Numbered from the stretch's first letter, positions 37,220 through 46,337 are shown. The stretch: 64,000 nt of DNA from Pontibacter vulgaris (GCF_022758145.1 NZ_JAJVDH010000003.1:930001-994000); one strand, 5' to 3'. Numbers and translations are program-made. The notes: a model not told the origin generated them from the sequence alone.

Positions 37220-37669
37220 ATGCTACAAAACTTAGACATGCTGCTTCAAGAAAAGCACATTCGGCCCACGGCCATGCGCTTGCTGGTGCTAGATTTTCTT
37301 AAATCCCAAAGGGCAGCAGTAAGCCTGAATGATCTGGAAACCGCTTTTCACCGCTCAGACCGCATCACGTTATACCGTACTCTGAAGACCTTTGAAGAAA
37401 AAGGTTTAGTTCACCCTATTGCTGACGGAACCGGTTCGGTAAAGTACGCGCTGTGTGCAGATGATTGTCAGACCGAGAACCATCAGGACCTGCATATTCA
37501 TTTCCATTGCAGTAAATGTGCCGAAACGTATTGCTTACCTACAACTCGTATCCCTGAAGTCTCTATACCAGCAGATTTTGAAGCGGAAGAAGTAAGCTTG
37601 ATGGTGAAGGGGATTTGTAGGAACTGTAAGAATGAAAATGCAATGCAGTTGCAGGCAAAGGAGCAGTAG
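37220..37669 (+). CDS. Fur-family metalloregulator
   Basis: This protein of 149 residues has the Fur winged helix (ATG at 37220, LQEKHIRPTAMRLLVLDFLK, RSDRITLYRTLKTFEEKGLV) and a dimer domain with metal ligands: HIHFHCSKC with the second CxxC in ICRNCKNEN. The longer frame from 37169 overlaps the adaptor gene and is not favoured. It sits in the efflux operon 10 bp after the adaptor, and precedes the P-type ATPase. Members sense Fe, Zn, Ni or Mn. Here zinc or a related divalent ion is likely, given the neighbours. The operator was not found. Confidence 0.88.
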   Translation: MLQNLDMLLQEKHIRPTAMRLLVLDFLKSQRAAVSLNDLETAFHRSDRITLYRTLKTFEEKGLVHPIADGTGSVKYALCADDCQTENHQDLHIHFHCSKCAETYCLPTTRIPEVSIPADFEAEEVSLMVKGICRNCKNENAMQLQAKEQ

Positions 37670-37699
37670 ATTTGTAACAGAAACTAAAAGAACTTGATC

Positions 37700-38065
37700 A
37701 TGAAGTTTAACTGGAACATGCCTGCTAAGCTCCGCCCTTATTACCAGCAGGAGCTAGCTACTTACCACACTAATTGGGAAAAGGGACAAGTAGTACAAGC
37801 ATGGCGACATTTGGAACGGGCGCATATTCTGGGACAACCGTACCCAGTGGCACATACAGCAGTGCATTGGCAAATGCTTTTGTTTGGTTTTAAAACCAGG
37901 AACACAAGAGAAGTCTTAGGTCAATTGCCACGCTTGCTAGTAGGCGGCATTAAATCCTGGGCAGGAATGATTCCACTCGGCAATACTGGCGGGGCAAACG
38001 TACATCCGCTGAAACCGATGCCGATTCCGTACGATTTGCAGCAAATCATACAGGCTGCCCATTAA
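37700..38065 (+). CDS. DUF3703 family protein
   Basis: This small protein of 121 residues starts at ATG 37700 (MKFNWNMPAKLRPYYQQELA). It matches the DUF3703 pattern: AWRHLERAHILGQPYPVAHT, VHWQMLLFGFKTR and GNTGGANVHPLKPMPIP. DUF3703 genes are repeatedly found inside metal-resistance clusters of Bacteroidota and Proteobacteria. Conserved His residues (HLERAH, HTAVHW) could bind a metal, but the function is unknown. It is co-directional with the Fur-like gene 30 bp upstream and the ATPase gene 17 bp downstream, so all three are likely one transcript. Confidence 0.8.
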   Translation: MKFNWNMPAKLRPYYQQELATYHTNWEKGQVVQAWRHLERAHILGQPYPVAHTAVHWQMLLFGFKTRNTREVLGQLPRLLVGGIKSWAGMIPLGNTGGANVHPLKPMPIPYDLQQIIQAAH

Positions 38066-38082
38066 CTAACAATGTAAGAACA

Positions 38083-40107
38083 ATGGATAAGAACGCTGAA
38101 ACAACTAAGAACATAGAAGAAGATTTTAAACCCTTGGAGATCACTTCCCCTCGCACCGCAGAAGCACCGGGGCCAAACGTGGGCGCAGAGTGCTGCTCAG
38201 CGGATGGGAAAACGAAGGTAAAGGGTGCTGACGAGCATGCGCATGCCGAAGAAGAGGCTAAAGCATCTTATTTGCCGACAGCTCTGAGTCTTGCCCTGCT
38301 ACTGGGCGGCATCTTGTTAGACTACCTGGATACCCCTTGGTTTTCAGGCTATGTACGCCTTTTAAGTTATGGAATTGCTTATGTGCTGGTTGGCTGGCGG
38401 GTGGTATGGCACGCCATCAAAAGCCTTCAAAGTAGTTTTTTTAATGAGTTCTTCCTGATGACCATGGCCACGCTTGGTGCCTTCTACATTGGAGAATACG
38501 CTGAAGGGGTTGCCGTGATGCTTTTCTACGTGATCGGCGAACACTTCCAGGAGGCTGCGGTACTACGCTCCAGGCGCTCCATCAAAGCACTTATTGACAA
38601 CCGCCCAGATGAAGTGGGTGTCGTATCCGGAAATAGCATAGTTAGTAGGAAAGCGAAAGAGGTACAAATAGGTGAGGTCGTGCAGGTGAAAGCCGGTGAG
38701 AAAATAGCGTTGGATGGTGAATTACTGACCGAACGCGCTTCTTTCAATACCGCTGCCCTAACTGGGGAATCCAAACCGGATACCAAAGCAAAAGGCGAAA
38801 TTGTGTTGGCAGGGATGATCAACCTGGACCAGGTGATCGAGCTGAAGGTCACATCTGCCTATGAGAATAGCGCACTATCAAAGATCCTGAAACTGGTAGA
38901 AGAAGCGGGTAGCCGTAAGGCCAAAACCCAGCAATTCATTACCAGGTTTGCCAAAGTATACACGCCGATCGTGTTTTTCCTGGCTGTGGGGCTTACCTTC
39001 ATTCCTTACTTCGTTTTCGAAAGTTATGACTTTAACGAGTGGCTGTACCGGGCGCTGATCTTTCTGGTCATCTCCTGTCCGTGTGCGCTGGTGATTTCCA
39101 TACCGCTGGGCTACTTTGGAGGCATCGGAGCTGCTTCGCGCAACGGCTTGCTGTTTAAAGGTTCTAATTTCCTGGACCTGATGACGCAAGTTAACACCGT
39201 GGTGATGGATAAAACCGGAACGCTCACCGAAGGCGTTTTCCAGGTGCAGCAGATAGAAACGGTCTTGCCCGATAAGGCTTGGTTCTTATCCGCAGTGGCC
39301 GCATTGGAAAGCAAGTCTACCCATCCGATTGCCCAAGCTGTCGTCGCTGAAGCAGGCCATTCTTACCAACAACTTACAGTAAGCAATGTAGAAGAAATAT
39401 CCGGTCATGGCTTGAAGGGTACAGTAGATGGCAAAGAACTGCTGGTAGGCAATAGCAGGCTGCTGGAAAAGTTTAAGGTAAGTTATGACTCAAGCCTAAA
39501 TGAGATTGTTGAAACGATTGTTTTAGTAGCTGTGGACAGTGTTTACGCTGGTTACATTACCATTGCAGATAAAACAAAAGCAGATGCACCACAGGCTGTT
39601 AAACGTATGCGGGAGCTGGGTGTAAAGAAATTGGTAATGCTCTCGGGGGATAAAGACTCTATTGTACAGAAGGTGGCCAAAGAACTTCAGCTGGATGAAG
39701 CATATGGTGGATTGTTGCCCCAGGATAAGGTAGCCCATGTCGAAAAACTGAAGGCTGAAGGGCGCATGGTAGCCTTTGTAGGCGATGGCATTAACGATGC
39801 ACCTGTGATAACGCTAGCTGATGTAGGCATGGCCATGGGTGGCCTTGGCTCGGATGCTGCTATTGAAACGGCAGACGTGGTGATTCAAACAGATCATCCT
39901 TCCAGAATAGCAACTGCAATCGAAATTGGCAAGAAAACGAAACAGATCGTGTGGCAAAATATTGCGCTTGCGTTTGGGGTGAAAGCCATCGTACTGATCT
40001 TAGGTGCTGGTGGATTGGCTACTATGTGGGAAGCAGTTTTTGCAGACGTAGGCGTGGCCTTCCTGGCTATCTTAAATGCAGTACGTATTCAGCGGATGAG
40101 GTTTTAG
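38083..40107 (+). CDS. Heavy-metal P1B-type ATPase (ZntA/CadA-like)
   Basis: This 674-residue P-type ATPase has a short cytoplasmic N-terminus without a full HMA domain but with a metal-binding-looking stretch (AECCSADGKTKVKG, then DEHAHAEEEAK). It has the actuator motif LTGESK, the transport motif C332-P-C334 in SCPCALVIS, the phosphorylation site D376 in DKTGTLTEG, the HP motif STHPIA and hinge GDGINDAP. The Met-Gly ending VGVAFLAILNAVRIQRMRF is typical of Zn/Cd/Pb exporters. It works with the RND pump upstream: the ATPase moves ions from cytoplasm to periplasm, RND to outside. Confidence 0.93.
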   Translation: MDKNAETTKNIEEDFKPLEITSPRTAEAPGPNVGAECCSADGKTKVKGADEHAHAEEEAKASYLPTALSLALLLGGILLDYLDTPWFSGYVRLLSYGIAYVLVGWRVVWHAIKSLQSSFFNEFFLMTMATLGAFYIGEYAEGVAVMLFYVIGEHFQEAAVLRSRRSIKALIDNRPDEVGVVSGNSIVSRKAKEVQIGEVVQVKAGEKIALDGELLTERASFNTAALTGESKPDTKAKGEIVLAGMINLDQVIELKVTSAYENSALSKILKLVEEAGSRKAKTQQFITRFAKVYTPIVFFLAVGLTFIPYFVFESYDFNEWLYRALIFLVISCPCALVISIPLGYFGGIGAASRNGLLFKGSNFLDLMTQVNTVVMDKTGTLTEGVFQVQQIETVLPDKAWFLSAVAALESKSTHPIAQAVVAEAGHSYQQLTVSNVEEISGHGLKGTVDGKELLVGNSRLLEKFKVSYDSSLNEIVETIVLVAVDSVYAGYITIADKTKADAPQAVKRMRELGVKKLVMLSGDKDSIVQKVAKELQLDEAYGGLLPQDKVAHVEKLKAEGRMVAFVGDGINDAPVITLADVGMAMGGLGSDAAIETADVVIQTDHPSRIATAIEIGKKTKQIVWQNIALAFGVKAIVLILGAGGLATMWEAVFADVGVAFLAILNAVRIQRMRF

Positions 40108-40126
40108 TTGGATTAGAGCATCAGGA

Positions 40127-40180
40127 GGTATATGCAATATTAGTTTTAGTGGAATATCTGCTCAAAATATTGCATATACC
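40127..40180. repeat. 15-bp perfect inverted repeat, 24-bp spacer
   Basis: ggtatatgcaatatt at 40127-40141 is the exact reverse complement of 40166-40180. It lies between the convergent ATPase and GDCCVxC genes. It is AT-rich and lacks a T tract, so it may be a weak terminator or a protein site. Confidence 0.6.
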
Positions 40181-40204
40181 CTGTTTGCCTTCAATGTACT
40201 ATAG

Positions 40205-40420
40205 CTATGAACAGCAAGACTTGTTTAACTGGATAGGTGGGCATGCCACCGTGCCATAGCTGCAATACACGCAACAATCACCCTGTTTAGGTTTCAGTAC
40301 GATATGGCAATTAGAACACTCATAAAAGTATTGGCAAGCATCCGTCGGCATTGTTTCTTGCTTATCAAAGCCGCATTCAGGACACGTAAGTGTTGACTGT
40401 AAAGTAGGTGTTTTTTCCAT
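40205..40420 (-). CDS. GDCCVxC-domain protein
   Basis: This 71-residue Cys-rich protein contains a zinc-ribbon-like start (TLTCPECGFDKQETMPTDAC), YECSNC, the diagnostic GDCCVYCSYGT and a CPPIQ tail ending CCS. The family (GDCCVxC (seleno)protein) is known from mercury, arsenic and organomercury clusters; its function is not established. Here it lies 6 bp downstream of the MerTP-like gene, on the same strand, and ends the mer-like unit. A metal-chaperone or redox role is possible. Confidence 0.82.
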   Translation of the reverse strand: MEKTPTLQSTLTCPECGFDKQETMPTDACQYFYECSNCHIVLKPKQGDCCVYCSYGTVACPPIQLNKSCCS

Positions 40421-40426
40421 CGTAAA

Positions 40427-41701
40427 TTATTTTTTAGAACAGCATGATTTACCACTTTCTGCCGAGCATGCTGGCTCTTTTCCAAAGACTAAGCTAGTAG
40501 CAGTGCATAGTTCCACATGCGGCATTTTACCCTTCCCTACATACTTTTCTCCAGCTTGCTGAATCTGACGCTCTACTTTGTTATAGGCTTCGGTGGTCAG
40601 GTCTTTGTAAGAAGATATAGACAGAAACAGGTTTGTGTAGATGCCAGTGATGTCTTTCTCAAACTGCTTTTCAAATGCTGGTTTGATAAGGCCCTCTTTT
40701 TTGTAGCCTGCAATCGTGTTTTTCGCAATAATAGCGGCTTCCTGCTGGCTTAACTTATCCACTTCTTTGCCCTTGTACCACGCGCTCCCTTTAGGAAAAG
40801 AGGCAGTATAGCTCTTTGATTCTGCAGAAGCTAATGCAGTTATCCCAATATTATGACTAGTACTTACCGTTTGGATGATCTCAGCTCTCTTGCCGTTAGC
40901 AGTGTTTGGTAGCCATTTAACAGCTACCACAGTTCCTTTCTTGTTCAGCCAGGCTCCCTCTACTGCCTCTTTGTGTTTTTCCAGATCGATCAGCATGAAC
41001 TTGGCTTTACTACCACAGCCGATAGAAGGTGCCGCCTGGCAAACCAACGGGGCTTTGTAGAAAGACACAGTTGAAGTAGATGCAGTCACAAGGTTATGCG
41101 CTGTTACTTTATAGCCTGTCTTTTGTATGGCTGCTGTAATGGTCTTCACATCAACCTCTGTCTGATCAAAAGTCACTAAACTACTGTTGGTCGAATACGA
41201 AGTATTGAAGACCTCCACCCCTTTTACCTTAGCAAGTTCCTTGTTTACATGGCTTTCACAACCTGCACAGGTCATGCCTTGGATGGCGAACCTTACCTGT
41301 TGTTTAGTGTCATTTAACGCCACAGGAGTAGCCTGTGGTTGTGGCTGAGGATAGAAAATGTTCGCATAGAGCGGGAAGGACATCAAGCCAATCGCAACCA
41401 CGGTTACGATGGCCAAAAAAGCCTTGGATTGAAGGAAGGATACCTTCTTGGGTATTTCGCAGTTACAATCCATCGTAGTTGTTTTAACAGGCTTAAGTTT
41501 ACTATACCAGGCAATGGCAAGTACTACCAAGGACACGCCTATCAGATAAGGCCTGGCTGGTTCAAGCCACGAAAAGCTTGCAGCTAAACTGCTGCTGCCA
41601 GCCAGTAAGGCAATAACAGGTAAAACACAACAAAGCGATGCTGCCATCGCAGACAGAAATCCAGCACCAGTAAAGGTGCCTGACAATTTTATTCCGCTCA
41701 T
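40427..41701 (-). CDS. MerT-MerP fusion with an extra C-terminal domain
   Basis: This 424-residue protein begins with a MerT-like membrane domain (about 1-125) carrying the Cys pair C24-C25 in ASLCCVLPVIALLAG and a cytoplasmic CNC motif. An HMA/MerP domain follows with GMTC-AG-C (C145 and C148). Residues from about 205 to 424 are an additional domain (KAPLVCQAAPSIGCGSKAKF and further, ending GKSCCSKK) that ordinary MerTP proteins of about 200 residues lack. MerT/MerP bring Hg(II) into the cell for reduction by MerA; MerA is not present. The ATG overlaps the ArsR stop (ATGA), so translation is coupled. Confidence 0.85.
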   Translation of the reverse strand: MSGIKLSGTFTGAGFLSAMAASLCCVLPVIALLAGSSSLAASFSWLEPARPYLIGVSLVVLAIAWYSKLKPVKTTTMDCNCEIPKKVSFLQSKAFLAIVTVVAIGLMSFPLYANIFYPQPQPQATPVALNDTKQQVRFAIQGMTCAGCESHVNKELAKVKGVEVFNTSYSTNSSLVTFDQTEVDVKTITAAIQKTGYKVTAHNLVTASTSTVSFYKAPLVCQAAPSIGCGSKAKFMLIDLEKHKEAVEGAWLNKKGTVVAVKWLPNTANGKRAEIIQTVSTSHNIGITALASAESKSYTASFPKGSAWYKGKEVDKLSQQEAAIIAKNTIAGYKKEGLIKPAFEKQFEKDITGIYTNLFLSISSYKDLTTEAYNKVERQIQQAGEKYVGKGKMPHVELCTATSLVFGKEPACSAESGKSCCSKK

Positions 41702-42075
41702 ACTTTTTCCAGTTCGTTAGCATGCTGATTGATATGTTTGAAAAATGGCTGCAGGATCTCCATATTATCCTGTGTGAGTGAATAAAAGATAGTTTGCCCT
41801 ACTTTTCGAGTCTCCACAATGCTTCCATCCTTTAACTTCCTTAAATGCTGTGAGACGGCAGGAATGCTGATACCTAGAATGTCAGCCAGGTCGCAAGGGC
41901 ATAATTCCTTTTCTGTTTCAAGCAGGTAGAGCATTTTTAACCTTACCTCATTGCCCGCTAAGGCTAATATATTGGATAGGGCTGTCAAGGATTTTTGGGC
42001 TGTTCCCAGCTTGTTTTTACAATTCCTAATTTGGCCTTGATCTGCAAATATGCGGCTGCAATTTTTATTATTCAT
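41698..42075 (-). CDS. ArsR/SmtB-family metal-responsive repressor
   Basis: This protein of 125 residues starts at ATG 42075 (MNNKNCSRIFADQGQIRNCK) and contains a winged helix (LSNILALAGNEVRLKMLYLL, GISIPAVSQHLRKLKDGSIV). A CPCDLADIL segment gives the alpha3-type CxC metal site of ArsR/CadC proteins, and the N-terminal Cys residues may contribute, as in CadC. A 16-residue longer frame exists but is not needed. It overlaps the transporter start by four bases and probably represses this divergent-from-nothing operon in the absence of Hg, Cd or a similar ion. The inducer is inferred. Confidence 0.9.
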   Translation of the reverse strand: MNNKNCSRIFADQGQIRNCKNKLGTAQKSLTALSNILALAGNEVRLKMLYLLETEKELCPCDLADILGISIPAVSQHLRKLKDGSIVETRKVGQTIFYSLTQDNMEILQPFFKHINQHANELEKV

Positions 42076-42415
42076 GCAGCAAAGATATAGGAAACAAGTA
42101 TTTAAGCAAATACTTAAATACAAAATTCTTAAGAACCTAACTTATAAAAATCGTATCAAAATAAGTCTCCCTTACAAAACCCTTTCATACGCTGTCCTAT
42201 AGAATAATTAAAATCAGCCTCAATGTATCATATAAAGCAGTAGCATAATCTGATACAGACAGCAAAAGGAGAGAGGATTTTGCAGAAAAATGCTTTTGGA
42301 TGGAGTTTTAATGGATGTGTTGCGCCCTCATTCGCACCCTAAACTTAACAAAACGTATTTAGACTCATCAGAGGCATATTTTACAATCCTATAAAGATTG
42401 TAGGCGATTTGGTAG
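42076..42415. other. Intergenic region upstream of arsR
   Basis: About 340 bp, with a possible operator near the arsR start (aagtatttaagcaaatactt at 42096-42115, an imperfect inverted repeat). No gene is seen. Confidence 0.5.
42096..42115. promoter_or_regulatory. Candidate ArsR-type operator
   Basis: aagtatttaagcaaatactt is an inverted repeat (aagtattt/aaatactt around aagc), 21 bp before the arsR start codon. The layout suits autorepression by the ArsR protein. Confidence 0.5.
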
Positions 42416-42970
42416 TTATAAGCCAATCTTTGAATCCACATACTTAAATTCCGAATCCGGATCGTTGCAAACCTTAAGTAACCTTTCATAGTCACTACTC
42501 ATTGCATAAAATTCGTCCTTACTAATGACCGGAAATTGAAACTCTGATCCCAGTGATTCTTTGTCACCTCTTCGATCTCGTATTTTCTCAAGCCTTTCAT
42601 TCATATATTTTACAATAAACTTTATGTGATGAAATTGCTGTACTTCTTTTAATGAACTGTGAATCAATATATCACTCTCTATCTTTTCAATAAACATTGA
42701 TATAACATTCAACCTTTTACTAAAGATGGAAATGTTTGTTAAGTTCCTCAGTTCATTGGCATAAAACCCATTTTCAGATTTAGATGGATAATGTGTATTT
42801 GGCGGAGTAGATTGCCCTATCAGTTGAATGAGTTTACTCAATTTCGTTTTAGTCTTCCATTCGTCTAATTTGCGATCAATCCCATACTTGATGTAGAGTG
42901 CCATAACCCCAAACCCAAATGCAGTTAATGGTCCAATAATAGTCCCGTAGTCTTTAAGTATATCTTTCAT
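42416..42970 (-). CDS. Hypothetical protein with one N-terminal membrane helix
   Basis: This 184-residue protein has a single hydrophobic helix near residues 9-30 (YGTIIGPLTAFGFGVMALYI) and a charged, mainly helical cytoplasmic part. No known domain is recognised. It lies 109 bp downstream of the AAA_13 ATPase gene on the same strand, so the two may be one transcript. It has higher A+T and different codon use than the metal genes. A role as a membrane effector or anchor for the ATPase is possible, but there is no sequence proof. Confidence 0.7.
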   Translation of the reverse strand: MKDILKDYGTIIGPLTAFGFGVMALYIKYGIDRKLDEWKTKTKLSKLIQLIGQSTPPNTHYPSKSENGFYANELRNLTNISIFSKRLNVISMFIEKIESDILIHSSLKEVQQFHHIKFIVKYMNERLEKIRDRRGDKESLGSEFQFPVISKDEFYAMSSDYERLLKVCNDPDSEFKYVDSKIGL

Positions 42971-43079
42971 TTCTCAAAATTGTTTATGGCACGTGTAGAC
43001 AATGAGGTGGCGCCAGACGAGCATTATGCTTGTAAATTATTAGCATATAACATATATCTATTTTATAGAGGTTAAATCT

Positions 43080-45491
43080 TTAGATCTCATTATCTATCAG
43101 ATTTAAGGTATCTAACACAAAACCTGCAAGCTCAGTAACATTCATTGTATTTGGGTTTGCACCAAGTGTATTAAAGTCTGGTATAGGCTCACCGTGATGT
43201 GGCTTACAAGAAATACCATTAATAGCCTGTAGTTTTGATATGATTCCCGCCCTATTTGCATTATTTCTAAACACAACCCCTTGGCTATCTAAAGTTGTGA
43301 TAAGATTACCAAAGGTTTGATTATTAGCCGGCAAGCCTCTTAGTTGTCTATAGAATTTAAAGCGTAGATGCGCTTCAAGTACATTGCGCAGCCATCCTAG
43401 AACAATGTCTTTCTTAGCAAGGTCAGGGTCCTCCAGAAACTTTTCTAGCTCTTTGACATGCTTAAAATATTCATTCTCAACCAAAGTCTCTAAAACTAAG
43501 GGTTGAATTGTAGAAGCCTTAGTCAAATAGTTTTCTGCTATCCTTAGAGTTTTTTTATCCCCAGCACCAAACCCTTTAGAGAGTTCATATAGGAAATACT
43601 CGTTATGACTAAGAACGATAATTTGCTTAATGGTCGGGAATAGATCCTTTATTAGCTGAACAGTATACATTCTTCTGTTGCTGTCGAAGCTTGAGAGGGG
43701 ATCATCAAATACTAGAATCTTGTTACTAATGCCAGGGTCAATGTCAAGTTTAGAGAGGAAGAAAGCCAAGGCAATGGTACTCTTATCACCTTCGCTCAAA
43801 CAGTCCTTCACATTATTCTCTTGCTCGGGTTCAAAGGATATATCCTGCCCATCAATGGTGAGCTTATAGCCGATTTTACTCTGTGTTGCTTTGCCTTGTG
43901 GCGGTACATGTACTACATCCTCGATTTTGAACAAAGTTTTAAATACCGTTACCAGATAGTGGTTGATCCTATCCTTATAGCTTGTAAAGAATGTATTAGC
44001 AGCCTGCTGTTGCTGCTGAACAAGCAGAGGATAGGCAGTTTCTAACGTACGAAGTGATTGCTTTTGGGCAATAAGTTGGCTGCACAACAAATCAATAGCT
44101 GGCTCAAATCTGGCCTTCGTTCTTTTTAATCTATCAAGCTCTGCCTGAGCCTGAGGAACAGATATGATTCCATTCTTAAAAGCTACAATGCTGGCATTAT
44201 ATGAATCTACTCTCTGGTTATATTTAAGGATTTTTGAATTAACACCCTGTAACAATTCTTTCACTCTAACGGAAATGCTACCCGATAGAGGTGCTGACGG
44301 GTTCTGAAGTTTTTGCTGGAGTATAGTAGTTAAAGAGTGGAGTTCTATTCTTATCAACTCTTCATCGATCAATACATCAAAGTCAGGCGCCTGTACTGTA
44401 GCAGGTAAGTAAGCAGACCAACTTGCAGCACGACTTGTGTTTAATTCATTTATGCTGTATATAGTTTGTATAACAGCTTCTAAGCCAAAGGCCTGAACCG
44501 CTCTTACATGAAGTGTCAGTCTATCTACAAGTGCATTAAATTCCTGATTAAACTGAAGAGCATATGTACTTACCAAGCCTATAGTATCGTCTATAGTATG
44601 CTTACAGAATGGGCATTTAGTGGGAACAGGGGATTCGCCAGGTGTCTCTTTAGTCTTATTTTTTAAATAGGTATACCCTTTTTCAAGCCAACCTTCCGGA
44701 TTTGCAATTCCACCGTTTGATAATTCATCACAATGATTGGCAAATAATTGTTTCAGCGCTGCATCCTGTATCGTTTGTGTGGTTGTTTCAAGATCAGAAA
44801 TCAGACCATTAATATCAATTCCAGAATGGATAAGGTTGAGGTGAGATAAGGATTGCAGGGTTTGTATAATGGTGTTTCCGGTTGCACCTGCCAATACAGT
44901 CTCTGCATCCCCTATAAGCCTTTCTATATTGTTGGGTTGTGGCCTTTGAAGAGAAAGGAAGGAGGAAATTAGGGTTGATGTAAGATTGTTGCCTACCTGT
45001 TGCAGTAATTGGGACTCAGTAGTAGTAATATTATCTCTAATAGCGGCTTTATCTCTTTTATTTTCCTCAATTTGGTGTTGAATCGCTACACCTTGCGCAC
45101 CTATTACAAATTGATGAAGTTGCTTTTTATGTCTGTCGTTAAATTCACAGCCTGAATAAACATTCTCATCAACAAAGTGCGTGTCAAATATCTCAATGTC
45201 AGGATAAGGTGCAGCCCAGCCTGTTCTATGGTTGAAAGTATGCCTAGTATCACCTGAGGTGTTTCTCTGAATAATTTGTGCTGCCTGATTTGCAGCCAAG
45301 TTTGTAGATTTTCTTCTCCTTATTAACTCAGGGTTATTTTGATTGAGGGAGCGCAATATTGATGTTAATGTAGTTTTACCACTGCCATTATCAGCATAAA
45401 ATAGTGTCAGCTTCTTAAATGCCACATCACCTGTTGCCTGGTAATTTCTGTACTTACCTATAGAGGCAAGTCTTTCAATTTTATGTATCAT
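43080..45491 (-). CDS. AAA_13 ATPase with zinc-hook and RloC/PrrC-like C-terminus
   Basis: This 803-residue protein has an ABC-type ATPase head split by a long coiled coil. Walker A is NGSGKT (N35-T40), the coiled coil has a hook CPFC at C293 and C296, the signature is LSEGDKSTIAL, Walker B is KILVFDDPLSSFDS (D596-D597) and the switch His is in IIVLSHNEYF. The C-terminal tail has R702-N-V-L-E706 (RNVLEAHLRFKF) and a distant His pair H765-H766 (CKPHHGEP), resembling the Arg-Glu-His triad of PrrC/RloC anticodon nucleases, with a wider spacing than in PrrC. RloC cleaves tRNA during phage infection and also bears a zinc hook. A defence role is inferred from this and from the island context. Confidence 0.82.
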   Translation of the reverse strand: MIHKIERLASIGKYRNYQATGDVAFKKLTLFYADNGSGKTTLTSILRSLNQNNPELIRRRKSTNLAANQAAQIIQRNTSGDTRHTFNHRTGWAAPYPDIEIFDTHFVDENVYSGCEFNDRHKKQLHQFVIGAQGVAIQHQIEENKRDKAAIRDNITTTESQLLQQVGNNLTSTLISSFLSLQRPQPNNIERLIGDAETVLAGATGNTIIQTLQSLSHLNLIHSGIDINGLISDLETTTQTIQDAALKQLFANHCDELSNGGIANPEGWLEKGYTYLKNKTKETPGESPVPTKCPFCKHTIDDTIGLVSTYALQFNQEFNALVDRLTLHVRAVQAFGLEAVIQTIYSINELNTSRAASWSAYLPATVQAPDFDVLIDEELIRIELHSLTTILQQKLQNPSAPLSGSISVRVKELLQGVNSKILKYNQRVDSYNASIVAFKNGIISVPQAQAELDRLKRTKARFEPAIDLLCSQLIAQKQSLRTLETAYPLLVQQQQQAANTFFTSYKDRINHYLVTVFKTLFKIEDVVHVPPQGKATQSKIGYKLTIDGQDISFEPEQENNVKDCLSEGDKSTIALAFFLSKLDIDPGISNKILVFDDPLSSFDSNRRMYTVQLIKDLFPTIKQIIVLSHNEYFLYELSKGFGAGDKKTLRIAENYLTKASTIQPLVLETLVENEYFKHVKELEKFLEDPDLAKKDIVLGWLRNVLEAHLRFKFYRQLRGLPANNQTFGNLITTLDSQGVVFRNNANRAGIISKLQAINGISCKPHHGEPIPDFNTLGANPNTMNVTELAGFVLDTLNLIDNEI

Positions 45492-45677
45492 GAGTTAATT
45501 TGGATATACCTGCGCTTTACCAGAGTGACTTATAGGTTCTTGAAGTCTTAAATGGAGAGCTTTATATACAAATATATATATTCTTATATGATACATAATA
45601 CTATTTAATCGTAATACATCTTAGTATAAACCTACTTATCTATTGATGCATTATTTATCCTGTAGACAATCCCGATA

Positions 45678-46337
45678 ATGTGTGGAAGATATTCTGTCAT
45701 ACCAAAAGCCAAAGGACGCTCCAAGACATCCAAGCTTTTGGAAAAGCATTTGCAGGAAGCTAATTATAACGCTGCTCCCAGCCAAGCACTACCTGTGGTC
45801 ACCAATACCCAACCTGACAAGCTGCAGTTCTTCTCGTGGGGTCTACAGCCTTTCTGGGCCAAGGATGCCAAAGCAGTCAAGCGCTCGATCAACGCAAGGG
45901 CAGAAACGCTTACAGAAAAGCCTTCTTTCCGCAAGCTGCTGACATCTAAGAGGTGCCTAGTGCCAGCTGATGGCTTCTTTGAATGGCAAGTGGCCGACCA
46001 TGGCAAAGTACCTTATAGAATCCTGTTAAAGAGCGAGGAGTTGTTCTCCTTTGCAGGCCTGTGGGACGAGTGGACTGATAAAGAAACAGGCGAGGTGCTG
46101 CATACCTTTACCATTATCACAACGGAAGCCAATGACGTAGTAAAGCCTATCCATAATCGTATGCCTGTGATGCTCTCGCCTGAAGCAGAAGAGTTGTGGC
46201 TCGATGCCCATGAATCACAGCAGGAGTTGCTCTCGTTGCTGCATCCCTATAAGGCAGCAGACATGAAAGCTTATCCTGTCTCACCTCTGGTCAACTCCCC
46301 GCTGAATAATGTGCCTGAAGTGCTGAATTCTCTATAG
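45678..46337 (+). CDS. SRAP/YedK family (SOS response-associated peptidase)
   Basis: This 219-residue protein begins MCGRYSV, so that after Met removal Cys2 is N-terminal, and has the other conserved residues N31 (NYNAAPSQ), E102 (GFFEW) and H159 (HNRMPVM). Family knowledge: SRAP/HMCES proteins form a thiazolidine link to abasic sites in single-stranded DNA and protect them during replication. Members are common in mobile elements of Bacteroidota. The gene lies between the AAA_13 gene and a small ORF, in its own orientation. The family is certain. Confidence 0.93.
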   Translation: MCGRYSVIPKAKGRSKTSKLLEKHLQEANYNAAPSQALPVVTNTQPDKLQFFSWGLQPFWAKDAKAVKRSINARAETLTEKPSFRKLLTSKRCLVPADGFFEWQVADHGKVPYRILLKSEELFSFAGLWDEWTDKETGEVLHTFTIITTEANDVVKPIHNRMPVMLSPEAEELWLDAHESQQELLSLLHPYKAADMKAYPVSPLVNSPLNNVPEVLNSL

